64,000 nucleotides of DNA from Roseiarcus sp036513315 (GTDB lineage: Bacteria > Pseudomonadota > Alphaproteobacteria > Rhizobiales > Beijerinckiaceae), in contig DATBZF010000066.1 of NCBI GenBank assembly GCA_036513315.1, positions 1 through 64,000 on the forward strand, given 5' to 3'. The notes below the pieces were generated by a model. It worked only from the letters and a program-made list of their open reading frames with translations. It was not told where the DNA came from and made no database searches. The translations under genes and the position numbers were made by a program. This document shows positions 19,639 to 28,621 of this stretch, in pieces (the first letter of the stretch is position 1; each line of letters starts with the position of its first letter).

Positions 19639-20382
19639 TCAGGCGTTCGTGCCGCCGTCCACGGTCAGACTCGCGCCAGTGATGTAGGATGCTTCCGGGC
19701 TGGCGACGAACGACACCAAATCGGCGACTTCATCCACTGATCCGTAGCGGTCGAGGGCTGTATTGGCCTTTTGGGGCGCCGCCCAATCGCCGGAGGCAGG
19801 ATTAAGCTCTGTGTCGATCGGCCCCGGTTGGACATTGTTGACGGTAATGCCGCGGGCGCCCACCTCCCTGGACAAACTCTGAGCGAACATTTTGATCGCG
19901 CCCTTGGTGGCCGCATAGGCCACCAGGCCGGGCGTCATGTTGCGCTCGCCGACGCAGGAACCGATCATGATGATGCGGCCGCCGTTCTTCATGTGCTTCA
20001 AAGCCGCTTGCGTTGCGGTGAAGGCGCCGCGAAGGTTGATATCGATGACGCGATCCAGCTCGAAGATTGTAGTCTCTTCGAATTTCTTGGGAATCGCCGT
20101 CCCGGCGTTGTTCACGAACACATCGAGCCGGCCGAAGGCGGCCAACGTCTTTTCGATGGCGGCCTTGCTGGCGTCGGCATCGGCCGCATCCGCTTGAATC
20201 GCGATCGCCCTCGCCCCGGCGCGCTCAATTTCCCTGACGACCGATGCGGCGGCATCGGCCCCTTTCGTGTATGTGATGGCCACGTTCGCGCCGTCCGCGG
20301 CCAGACGCCTGGCGATTGCCGCGCCGATGCCTCGCGAGCCGCCGGTTACGAGCGCGGTTTTTCCTTCGAGCTTCTTTGGCAT
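19639..20382 (-). CDS. SDR family oxidoreductase (second of three)
   Basis: A 247-residue classical SDR: TGGSRGIGAAIARRLA nucleotide motif, VFVNNAGTA, catalytic YAATK and the terminal YITGASLTVDGG. The ATG at 20382 follows aggagaataaca and is preferred over an upstream in-frame ATG that would add 18 residues without similarity. It starts 50 bp after the first SDR gene, probably in one transcript. It is closely similar in layout to its two neighbours, suggesting local duplication. Confidence 0.9.
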   Translation of the reverse strand: MPKKLEGKTALVTGGSRGIGAAIARRLAADGANVAITYTKGADAAASVVREIERAGARAIAIQADAADADASKAAIEKTLAAFGRLDVFVNNAGTAIPKKFEETTIFELDRVIDINLRGAFTATQAALKHMKNGGRIIMIGSCVGERNMTPGLVAYAATKGAIKMFAQSLSREVGARGITVNNVQPGPIDTELNPASGDWAAPQKANTALDRYGSVDEVADLVSFVASPEASYITGASLTVDGGTNA

Positions 20383-20432
20383 TGTTATTCTCCTGGTTCG
20401 ATAATTAGGCCCGGCGCGATTTCCGCGTAGGC

Positions 20433-21179
20433 TCAATTCGCACTGCGACCGCCATCGACGTTGAGCACATGTCCGGTGATGAATCGGGCCTCGTCCGACG
20501 CGATGAACACGATGCCGTCCGCCACTTCCTCGGCGAGGCCGAGTCGGTCCATCGGGATCCGCGTCACGAGGGCCGCCTTGTTCTCCGCGGTGCGGGTGAA
20601 GCGCGTCAGCATACCAGTATCGGTAGGACCTGGGGCCACAGCGTTCACGCGAATTCCCGACTTGGCGACTTCGAGCGCCACCGACTTCGTGATTCCCTCG
20701 ACGGCATGTTTTGCGCCAGCATAAATCGAGGCGAATGCCGCGCCCTCATGCCCATGGGTAGAGGAGATATTGATGATGCTGCCGTTCCCTTGCGCCTGCA
20801 TCGCGCGCACTTCATGCTTCATGCTCAGGACCACGCCGAGAACATTGGTCTCGAAGGTCGCCGCGAAGCTTTCAGCTGTCTGGTCCGTGATGGCGCCGCC
20901 TGAGCCTTCCGTGGCGGCATTGTTCACCGCGACATCAATGTGGCCGAACCGCGCAACGGTCTCGTCGACCATGTTGCGTACGTCGTCCTCCTGGCGAACG
21001 TCGGCAATGACGAACGCGGCCTCTGCTCCCAACGCGCGCAGTTCCTTCACAAGGGCTTTGCCGGCCTCCTCGCGCCGTCCAGCGACGACGACGCTGGCTC
21101 CCTTCTTGGCGAAGGCGACCGCGGCCGCACGGCCAATGCCCGTGAGTCCGCCGGTGATTAAGACGACAAGATTGGCCAT
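20433..21179 (-). CDS. SDR family oxidoreductase (first of three)
   Basis: A 248-residue classical SDR with TGGLTGIGRAAAVAFA, AVNNAATEG, an active site YAGAK and terminal FITGHVLNVDGG. The second ATG (21179) is chosen because GGAG lies six bases before it. It is the first of three consecutive SDR genes, and its start lies 194 bp downstream of the large regulator's stop codon. It resembles glucose-1-dehydrogenase/FabG-like SDRs but the substrate cannot be assigned. Confidence 0.9.
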   Translation of the reverse strand: MANLVVLITGGLTGIGRAAAVAFAKKGASVVVAGRREEAGKALVKELRALGAEAAFVIADVRQEDDVRNMVDETVARFGHIDVAVNNAATEGSGGAITDQTAESFAATFETNVLGVVLSMKHEVRAMQAQGNGSIINISSTHGHEGAAFASIYAGAKHAVEGITKSVALEVAKSGIRVNAVAPGPTDTGMLTRFTRTAENKAALVTRIPMDRLGLAEEVADGIVFIASDEARFITGHVLNVDGGRSAN

Positions 21180-21372
21180 GAGCATCTCCGTAGCTGTTCT
21201 CCGCCTCGACGCGGCAAATCAGCCGCGACTGCGGCGTCGGCCGCTCCGGCGGCCAGACAGGACGCCGGGGACCTCGCCAACTGCCGCCGACACGCATGAT
21301 TTCAGATCGATTGGCTAACGTCGCGTGAGCTATTGGGATATGTTGTGAGGGGCCGCTAACGCCGTGTCAGAG

Positions 21373-24153
21373 CTATGACCATTCCGCTAGGAGTCCTTGA
21401 GCCGTCACGAGATCGTGGGTCGCGAATCCTTCGACAAACCGGGAGACGGTCTCCTCCAGCAGGTCCCTTGCCGCGACCACTCGCCCGCCGCTCCGCCATA
21501 GCTTCGCCAAGCTGGTCGCGGCGCGCAGCTCCCACGATAGGGTCGCCTGCCGCCGCGCTGCGTCGAGCGAGCGCAGAAGTTGCGTTTCCGCATTCACGGC
21601 AGCGCCCGGGCCGCCATGCCACAACAGCAGTTCCGCATTGACGCGAAGCACCTCCGGCAAGCACCAACGGGCCTCCCCGATGTCTTCGTCAGGCTGCGGC
21701 GCCGGAATGACCGGACGCGAGGCCATCAGCACTATGTCCGCGGCATTCGACAGGTCCAGGCGCGGCTCCAGAAAGGACGCGACAAGCTGGTCCTGCGCCC
21801 CGCCTTTCCGCAGACGTAGCATCAACGCCCAGCATCCGATCCAACGATCGTTCGCGGCGCTGTTGACCGTCATGTCCAAATACGCCTGTGTCAGCGCCAG
21901 ATCGCCGGTCCACAGGGACAAGGGGCAGCCGGCAAGACAGACGGTATAGTAAAGCGAGAACCAGTGATCAGCGCGGCGCGCTGCGTCGATCGCCTCGTCC
22001 AGCGCCGCCATCGCCCGGTCAGGAAACCCCTGCAACCACAGGCTCCGCGCGAGCAACGCCGGGACCGCTACTTCGGAACTTAGTTGAAAATCCGTATCGG
22101 TGGCGGTTCCGGTCTGGCGCACGATCGTCCGTACGCCTTCCAGCATCTGCCCCGCAACCGCCTGATTGCCCAGATAGTGATGCGTAAGCCCCCCGATCCT
22201 GTCGCCCAGCACAACATCGGCGCGGTCTCCCGCAGTCCTCGCCAGGGCGGCGTAATCGTCCGCGAGCGCGAGAGCGATCCGGTATTCTCCGCGGGCGCGG
22301 CATATCGCCCACATGCCCCACCGTGCGTGCAGTCTAGCCGAGACGTCGCCGACTTGATCGGCGAGTTCGCGCGCGCGCGTGAACGCTGCCTCCAGTCGGT
22401 CCCGCCGGCTCGCCGAATACCAGATCGCGTAACCAAACGCGATCCACAGCCGCATCTCTACTTCGGCATCCGGCTGCGGAAGCTCGGCAAGCCGCGACAG
22501 AGCGCGCTCAATCCTCCCCGCGTATTCCAGAGTGAGCGACAGCTTGAGCCACAGCCGTATCGAATTTGAGGTCAGATCGAGACCGATCGAGAGGTCGCCG
22601 CCTCGAGAGAACGACCAGTCGAGGACGGCCCGGAAGTCGTCAATCCGCCTAGCGTAGATTTGCAACCATCGTTTCCCCTCTTGGGATTGCCACTGGGACG
22701 GCGCGCTCTCGATCAGAGCCAAATGGTGCTCGGCATATCGCCGCGCGATTTGGGGCGCCTCTTCGCTGGCCGCGAGCTTCTCGGCGGCGTAGAGACGGGT
22801 CGCCTCAAGCAATCGATAAAGAACGGTCGCGCCCGTGCTGTCCGCGGCGAGCAGGGATTTAGCGACCAGGTCGGCCATCGCGTCGGTAACGCTCTCAGGC
22901 GATATCGAGGGGTCCACTACAATAGCGAGCGCGGAATCCAGCGAAAACGCTGCTCGAAAGACAGCGATGCGGCGCAAGACGCTCTGCTCGATCAATGACA
23001 GCAAATTGTAGCCCCAGTCCAGCGTCGCCCGCAGAGTCTGATGCCTCGGCAGCGCGAAACGGCGCCCCTTCGTCAAAACCGTGAACATGTTGTCAAGCTG
23101 GTTGGCTAATGCGACGACGCCAAAGAACTCGACGCGAGCCGCGGCCAGTTCCAGCGCCAGTGGAATGCCATCGAGGCGCCGGCATATTTCGGATACTGAC
23201 GGAGCCGATGCGTCGTCAAGCGTGAAGCTGTCGACGCTCGCGCTCGCGCGTTCGACGAACAGCTGGACGGCGGAGAAGGCCATGGCCTCCGCGGCAGTGA
23301 CATCGCGCTTGACTGACGGACATTCGAGAGGAGCCAGACGATGCACATGCTCCCCGGCGATTCTCAACGGTTCGCGGCTCGTGATCAGCATATGGGTTTC
23401 GGTCGCCTCCCGAAGGACGCGCTGAGCCAGCTGCGCAACGACCTCGATGACCTGCTCGCAATTGTCGAGCACGAGCAGCGATCGATCGTTGCCCAAAAAG
23501 TCAACCACCGCCGTAAGTGGATCGTCTTCTTGCAGGACGAGCCCCAAGATCGATGCGAGCGTGTTGATCACCAGCGACGAATCTTCGATCGGAGCTAAAT
23601 CGACGAACCGCACGGCATCGCCGAAGTTAGCGCATTGCGACGCGGCGCTCGCGACCGCCAACGACGTCTTGCCGATTCCGGCCGGCCCGACGATGGTGAC
23701 AAGCCGGCGGTGCGACAATTCGCGAGATATGGCTTCGATGCTATCCGACCGGCCAACGATAGAGGCGCCGCGAGTCGGCAGATTGCTCCTTACGCCGACC
23801 CGCGCTTTGCCGGCGGGTACGGGGTTGCTAGCCCTCGCCATCCGGTCGACCGGGACGGCGAAGCAATAGCCGCGACCTGGCACATTGACGACATATTGCC
23901 GGTCGCCGAGCGCTTTGCGCAGGTTCTTGATATGAAACCGTAGGCTGCTTTCTTCGACATTCACATCGCCCCAGACCGCGCCAAGCAATTCTTGATTCGG
24001 GACGGTTTCACCGGCGCGCTCGACAAGGGCGATGAGAAGGTCGAGAGCGCGCCCGCCCAGACGAACGGGACGTCCCTCCCTCTCCAATCGGCGTTCTGTC
24101 GGCGAGAGGCAGAATGGTCCGAATGCGAGCACGAGATTCCCGCTGTCCAACAC
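21373..24153 (-). CDS. AfsR-like regulator: winged helix + NB-ARC ATPase + helical repeats
   Basis: A regulator of about 926 residues. Residues about 5-95 form an OmpR/PhoB-type winged helix (LVLAFGPFCLSPTERRLERE, ESSLRFHIKNLRKALGD, NVPGRGYCF). Residues about 130-400 form an NB-ARC/AAA ATPase with Walker A GPAGIGKTS and Walker B-like LLVLDNCEQ. The rest is a long helical, probably TPR-like region. A GTG at 24153, with gagg eight bases upstream, fits the domain start better than an ATG 43 codons earlier. Proteins of this build act as signal-integrating activators. It lies upstream of, and in the same direction as, three SDR genes; control of them is inferred. Confidence 0.88.
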   Translation of the reverse strand: MLDSGNLVLAFGPFCLSPTERRLEREGRPVRLGGRALDLLIALVERAGETVPNQELLGAVWGDVNVEESSLRFHIKNLRKALGDRQYVVNVPGRGYCFAVPVDRMARASNPVPAGKARVGVRSNLPTRGASIVGRSDSIEAISRELSHRRLVTIVGPAGIGKTSLAVASAASQCANFGDAVRFVDLAPIEDSSLVINTLASILGLVLQEDDPLTAVVDFLGNDRSLLVLDNCEQVIEVVAQLAQRVLREATETHMLITSREPLRIAGEHVHRLAPLECPSVKRDVTAAEAMAFSAVQLFVERASASVDSFTLDDASAPSVSEICRRLDGIPLALELAAARVEFFGVVALANQLDNMFTVLTKGRRFALPRHQTLRATLDWGYNLLSLIEQSVLRRIAVFRAAFSLDSALAIVVDPSISPESVTDAMADLVAKSLLAADSTGATVLYRLLEATRLYAAEKLAASEEAPQIARRYAEHHLALIESAPSQWQSQEGKRWLQIYARRIDDFRAVLDWSFSRGGDLSIGLDLTSNSIRLWLKLSLTLEYAGRIERALSRLAELPQPDAEVEMRLWIAFGYAIWYSASRRDRLEAAFTRARELADQVGDVSARLHARWGMWAICRARGEYRIALALADDYAALARTAGDRADVVLGDRIGGLTHHYLGNQAVAGQMLEGVRTIVRQTGTATDTDFQLSSEVAVPALLARSLWLQGFPDRAMAALDEAIDAARRADHWFSLYYTVCLAGCPLSLWTGDLALTQAYLDMTVNSAANDRWIGCWALMLRLRKGGAQDQLVASFLEPRLDLSNAADIVLMASRPVIPAPQPDEDIGEARWCLPEVLRVNAELLLWHGGPGAAVNAETQLLRSLDAARRQATLSWELRAATSLAKLWRSGGRVVAARDLLEETVSRFVEGFATHDLVTAQGLLAEWS

Positions 24154-24498
24154 CCTGAAAACCTCACAATCACTTTCGCGGGACGCTTCCAAAGACCCTA
24201 TCGGGCTCCAAAGTCCAGGCGCACGGCCGAACTTTAGAGTATTAGGCCGCGGAGGCGAATGCCACCAACGTTGTCGAAGCAATGTGCCGGTGCGGATAGA
24301 GGAGCGAATCCAAGAATGTCTTCCCCATCCTGTTTAGCGAGTCGAAGTCGCGAATCTGCTCTCGGAAATCCGCGGACCCGGCGGTTCCATAAGTCTTCTT
24401 ATTCTAAACACGGATAGATGACCCCTTTGCGGCCGAGAGCGGATCGGAGGCCTCCGGGCAGCGATGCGCAGCGCCAAACGCTCGCATCCGACGCGAAA

Positions 24499-24843
24499 TC
24501 AGCGGGCCTCGTCTCCGTGATCGACGAACTCCAAGGCGTCGATCGCAGCGTTCCTTTCATCCTCCGTCTGCTTCAGGGAAAGCTCCAGCTGCCTGGTGCT
24601 GCTTACGCTGCTCCCCATCAGGACCAGCCCGCCAAGCCCAACGGCTATCCCGACAATCATTTGAACCGGCGTGACGGTCGTCAGACCGAGCACCAAGCAG
24701 ATGAGCAACGCTGCGCCGGCGGAAGCGCAGGCGCGTCCTGCTACGACGAGCCTGCGGCTGCGCCGGATCGCCTCTCGCAACTCGTCGATCTGCGCCTCAA
24801 GTCGCTCGATCTGTTCGGCTGGCGTCGGATCCGCTTCGAACAT
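24499..24843 (-). CDS. small membrane protein with coiled coil
   Basis: A 114-residue protein. Residues about 8-32 (AEQIERLEAQIDELREAIRR) form a probable coiled coil. They are followed by two hydrophobic spans around residues 38-58 and 61-80 (AALLICLVLGLTTV, MIVGIAVGLGGLVLMGSSV) and a second helix rich in charged residues. An inner-membrane location is likely. No domain was recognised and no operon partner is apparent; the large regulator starts 346 bp downstream on the same strand. Confidence 0.6.
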   Translation of the reverse strand: MFEADPTPAEQIERLEAQIDELREAIRRSRRLVVAGRACASAGAALLICLVLGLTTVTPVQMIVGIAVGLGGLVLMGSSVSSTRQLELSLKQTEDERNAAIDALEFVDHGDEAR

Positions 24844-25580
24844 TGAACTCTCAGGCAGGGTTGCGGGTCGTAGCGATCAGAAACTTGCAGTGGTCCACCC
24901 GCAAATCGGCGTTGCAACGCGAAGCCGATCGACGTGCCGAACTGAGACGACTTCTCTAACCCAGTCAATCGCATCTCCGCGTCGTGTCGGAAGCGCCTCC
25001 GGCGTCTATCGACAATGAATGTCCGCTTCGGCTCCTCCCTTATCCGGAAGCCGCCATTGCGCTTCCGGCCAAACCCGACCCCTGGGGGTTCCACAAGCCT
25101 CCCTCCGCGAATCGCAGCTGTAGCCGCAAAGTTAGAATGTCCCAGTTCTGATCGCTCTCCGCGCCGCTCCACCCCGCCGGTCGGATGCAAGCCCGCGGGG
25201 GCTCCCAGCCGGCGGTGTCGCGTTATGCGATTAGCGTCTTAGGCCACGCCATCGACGCCGCCACGCGAAAGGCGCGAGATTGAAGCCTCACGAAGGCTTC
25301 CACGCCGTGCGCACGAGCGATGAGCTGATGTAGGTCCGGCCCGCAAATCTTGCGCTCTTGAGCAAGAGCCCTGCGCTATCGTGCAAGCGAAAGCGCGCAA
25401 GGGCTGCTACAGAACGGCCGGCTCCTCGTCAGTGTTTCTGAGGAAGCGTTATTCGTCGGAGAGAACGCATGACCGTCATTCAGGAAAGATCGTGTCGATA
25501 GCGTTGTAAACCGGCGCGGCGAACAGACCGTGCAGCGGGGCGGTACGTAGAACGCGCCACCGCAAAGGGAGAAATGAAAC
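24844..25580. other. 737-bp non-coding stretch with hairpins
   Basis: No convincing gene is seen on either strand between the small membrane protein and the tannase-family gene. The right half holds three closely spaced inverted repeats: GAAGCCT/AGGCTTC at 25282-25300, GCTCTT/AAGAGC at 25354-25369, and AGCCCT/AGGGCT at 25367-25405, which overlaps the second. The last two cannot form at the same time. A long 5' leader or a small RNA is possible. Confidence 0.4.
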
Positions 25581-27185
25581 ATGCGAAATAGAACCATTGC
25601 GGGGGCCGCAGGGCTCTTGTCGCTGACCTTTATGTCTCCGGCTCTTGCGCTCGACTGTGATGGGCTTAAATCGGCTAAAATCGCCAATACAAAGATTATC
25701 AGCGCAGATTCGATTGCGGCCGGCGACCTCACGACCGCTGACAAAGTGACGCGCAAGAATATGCCCGCGTTTTGCCGCGTCGTCGCCTCCGTATCCGACG
25801 CGCCCGACTCCGACATACGCGTCGAGCTGTGGATGCCGAACGAAAACTGGAAGGGAGTCTTCCACGTCAACGGCAACGGCGGCTACGCTGGCGTACTCGC
25901 TTACAACTACGGCGCGATGGAAGCTGCGATTAAGCGCGGATACGCCTCTGCGGAGACAGACCTCGGGATGGCGCCGGCGACCCCGCTTGATGGCGACGCC
26001 CTCGTCGGCCATCCCGACAAATGGAAAGACTGGGGAATTCTGGGGACGCATGAGGCCGCGGTCGCCGGCAAGCAAATCGCGAAGGCCTTCTATGGCGCAG
26101 ACGCCAAGCGCTCCTACTACACCGGCTGCTCAACAGGCGGGCAGCAGGGAATCGTCGAAGCGGAGTATTTCCCCGAGGACTTCGACGGCATTCTGGCCGG
26201 GGCTCCTGTCGTTAACAGGACGTGGGGGCATGCGGTCGCGGTGACGAGCTATCAGGCTGCAAACCTCAAGCCTGGACACAAACTCTCTGACGCCAATCTC
26301 GCGTTGCTCACCAAATCTGCGATTGGCGCCTGCGGCGCTCTGGGCAACGGCCTCAAGTCCGATCCGTTCATCTCCGATTCGTTGGCCTGCAACTTCGATC
26401 CCGCCGCGCTGACCTGCAAAGGCGCCGAGTCCGATGAATGCCTAACTCCCGAACAGGTCGAGACCGCAAAAGCTATCTACCTTGGCCCGGCGGACAAGAA
26501 CGGCAAGCCACTCTTCTATGGCGAGTTGCCGGGCAGCGAATCCGGGGTCTTCAATTGGGGTTTCCTCGAGGCGCCCGGCAACGCTCCAGGCGAGCCGGGA
26601 TTTGACGGTCTCTTCAAGTGGGTGTTTGGTCCGAACTGGGATTGGCGCACCTTCAACGTCGAGCAGGACATGGTCAAGGTCGACGCCACCCTCGGCTCGA
26701 CGCTTAACGGCGCGGTGACGGGCGACGTCGCCAAGTTCCGCGACCGCGGCGGGAAGCTGGTCTTCTTCCAGGGCTTGGCCGATCCGATCGTACCGATCGG
26801 GCAGACTGTCGACTTCTACAAGGGGCTCATGAGCAAGTTCGGCGGCGAAGAGAAGACGAAGGAGTTTGCTCGCCTCTTCATGGTTCCCGGCATGGGCCAT
26901 TGTGGTTTCGGCTCTGGTCCCAACCGGTTTGACTCTGCAGCTTTCGGAGGACTGCAGCCGCCAGCCTTAGACCCAGAGCACGATATTTTCACCGCCCTCT
27001 CCCATTGGGTTGAGGATGGTGTTGCGCCGGCTCAGGTCATCGCGACGAAATTCGCAGGCGGTGATGCGTCCAAGGGTATCGAGATGCAGCGGCCGCTTTG
27101 CCCGTATCCGCAACGCGCCTGGTACAAGGGCGATGGGGACGCCAACGTCGCCGCGAATTTCATTTGCGCCGTCGACAAGAAGTGA
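25581..27185 (+). CDS. secreted tannase/feruloyl-esterase family protein
   Basis: A 534-residue exported esterase of the tannase family. A signal peptide of about 23 residues ends in PALALD. The nucleophile elbow is GCSTGGQQG near residue 180, with the acid in GLADPIVP and the base in PGMGHCGFG. Several cysteines fit the disulfide pattern of the family, including the Cys pair near the active site. The family hydrolyses esters of phenolic acids or related compounds such as gallate, ferulate or mono(hydroxyethyl) terephthalate; the true substrate is unknown. A ribosome binding site (agggagaaatgaaac) precedes the ATG. No transporter or regulator gene is directly attached. Confidence 0.9.
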   Translation: MRNRTIAGAAGLLSLTFMSPALALDCDGLKSAKIANTKIISADSIAAGDLTTADKVTRKNMPAFCRVVASVSDAPDSDIRVELWMPNENWKGVFHVNGNGGYAGVLAYNYGAMEAAIKRGYASAETDLGMAPATPLDGDALVGHPDKWKDWGILGTHEAAVAGKQIAKAFYGADAKRSYYTGCSTGGQQGIVEAEYFPEDFDGILAGAPVVNRTWGHAVAVTSYQAANLKPGHKLSDANLALLTKSAIGACGALGNGLKSDPFISDSLACNFDPAALTCKGAESDECLTPEQVETAKAIYLGPADKNGKPLFYGELPGSESGVFNWGFLEAPGNAPGEPGFDGLFKWVFGPNWDWRTFNVEQDMVKVDATLGSTLNGAVTGDVAKFRDRGGKLVFFQGLADPIVPIGQTVDFYKGLMSKFGGEEKTKEFARLFMVPGMGHCGFGSGPNRFDSAAFGGLQPPALDPEHDIFTALSHWVEDGVAPAQVIATKFAGGDASKGIEMQRPLCPYPQRAWYKGDGDANVAANFICAVDKK

Positions 27186-27290
27186 TCAGCTTGCCGGCAT
27201 GGGTGGACATTCCGCAAGTGGATCGCTCGGACTTCACCTTGCTCTCCGTGCCGGCGGGTCAAATCTCTCGCGACCGCGCAACACCGGCGA

Positions 27291-28325
27291 CTATTGGTCG
27301 CAAATTCCGCCGGCGTCTTTCCAGGCGCCCATCCCACCCTCGATATGGCGGGCCGACGAGAGTCCGGCGTCCTGCGCCGCTTGCACCGCCATTGCGCTCC
27401 GTTCTCCGAACGCGCAATAGAACAGCAGTCGCCGGCCGGTGGCGGTGGACAATTCATGCAACATACCGCTCGGCTTGAGGTGCTCCTGCAGATCCGGATA
27501 CGGCGCGTGGAGTGAGCCCGGGATGACGCCGTTCTTCTCCCGCTCGCTGCGCTCACGCAGATCGATCAGCGCGATATCCTTGCGTCCAAGAAGCGTCTGC
27601 GCCTCGGGCGCACTGAGCGCCCATCCGCGCCGCGCTATTTCCGCTTGCAAAAGTCCTTGGCGCATGTTGGCGGGCACCGCGACATCCATCATCTTCGGGT
27701 TTGGCAGATTCAGGCCGGCCATCAGGGCCGTATATTCGTCGGCTCCCCTGACCTGCAGGCGGGGATTGAAGAGCTTCTCTTCGCCGATCGTACTGACTGT
27801 GTCGCCCTTGTAGTCGTGGGCGGGGAATACAAGAGTCTCATCTGGAAGGCGCAACAAACGCTGCAGGCTTTCGTATTGCGCCTTTGCGCTGCCATTTTGG
27901 AAATCGGTTCGTCCGGTGCCGCGGATCAACAGCGTGTCGCCGGTAAAAACTCGATCGCCCAACACGAAACTGTAGGAGTCGTCGGTATGCCCCGGCGTGT
28001 AGATTACGTCGAGGCTAAGCCCTTCGATGCGCAACCGATCGCCATCGCCGACACGCATTGAGACGACGTCGACCTTGCTTTGCTCGCCCATCACCGTAAT
28101 GCAATGCGTGCGGTCGCGTAGCGCGCCGAGGCCGGTGATGTGGTCCGCGTGCAAATGCGTATCCACCGCCTTGACCAGGCGAAGGTCGAGTTCCTCCATC
28201 AGTTTCAGGTAGCGTTCGACCTTTTCTAACACCGGATCGATGATCAGAGCCTCACCGCCATGACGGCTGGCGAGTATGTAGCTGTAGGTGCTCGATGCGC
28301 CATCGAATAATTGTCGGAAGATCAT
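27291..28325 (-). CDS. persulfide dioxygenase-rhodanese fusion
   Basis: A 344-residue fusion protein. Residues about 1-235 are an ETHE1/Blh-type metallo-beta-lactamase domain with THLHADH, the YTPGHT and FTGDTLL motifs, RTDFQ and PAHDYKG. Residues about 245-340 are a rhodanese domain with active-site cysteine in FYCAFGERS. The first half oxidises glutathione persulfide to sulfite; the second moves sulfane sulfur, so the pair can couple sulfide detoxification steps. The ATG at 28325 follows ggaggtggcg. It is 296 bp downstream of hyuB, probably a separate transcript. Confidence 0.9.
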   Translation of the reverse strand: MIFRQLFDGASSTYSYILASRHGGEALIIDPVLEKVERYLKLMEELDLRLVKAVDTHLHADHITGLGALRDRTHCITVMGEQSKVDVVSMRVGDGDRLRIEGLSLDVIYTPGHTDDSYSFVLGDRVFTGDTLLIRGTGRTDFQNGSAKAQYESLQRLLRLPDETLVFPAHDYKGDTVSTIGEEKLFNPRLQVRGADEYTALMAGLNLPNPKMMDVAVPANMRQGLLQAEIARRGWALSAPEAQTLLGRKDIALIDLRERSEREKNGVIPGSLHAPYPDLQEHLKPSGMLHELSTATGRRLLFYCAFGERSAMAVQAAQDAGLSSARHIEGGMGAWKDAGGICDQ

Positions 28326-28621
28326 CGCCACCTCCACAAGTTGCTGCTCGCTATCGTGGCTACGCGGTCGGTCCCGACGCAGGTAACCCTACGCGATCTG
28401 TCCAAAGACGATGATCGTCCAGGTTAGCATTCGTGTCCAGGGCGACGCTTGTGACCGGCCGCCCCGGGTGAAAGCATCATATCAGGCGGCCGCTGCGCTG
28501 GCGGCCGGCATTCCCGGGACGTCGACCGAAAAGCGCCATCCCAATAAGGAGCCCGCGTCGCTGCGTTCGAGAACGCTGCACGCGATCTCGTCGGCGAGCG
28601 TTTTCCGCCGAGTGCTCGATG

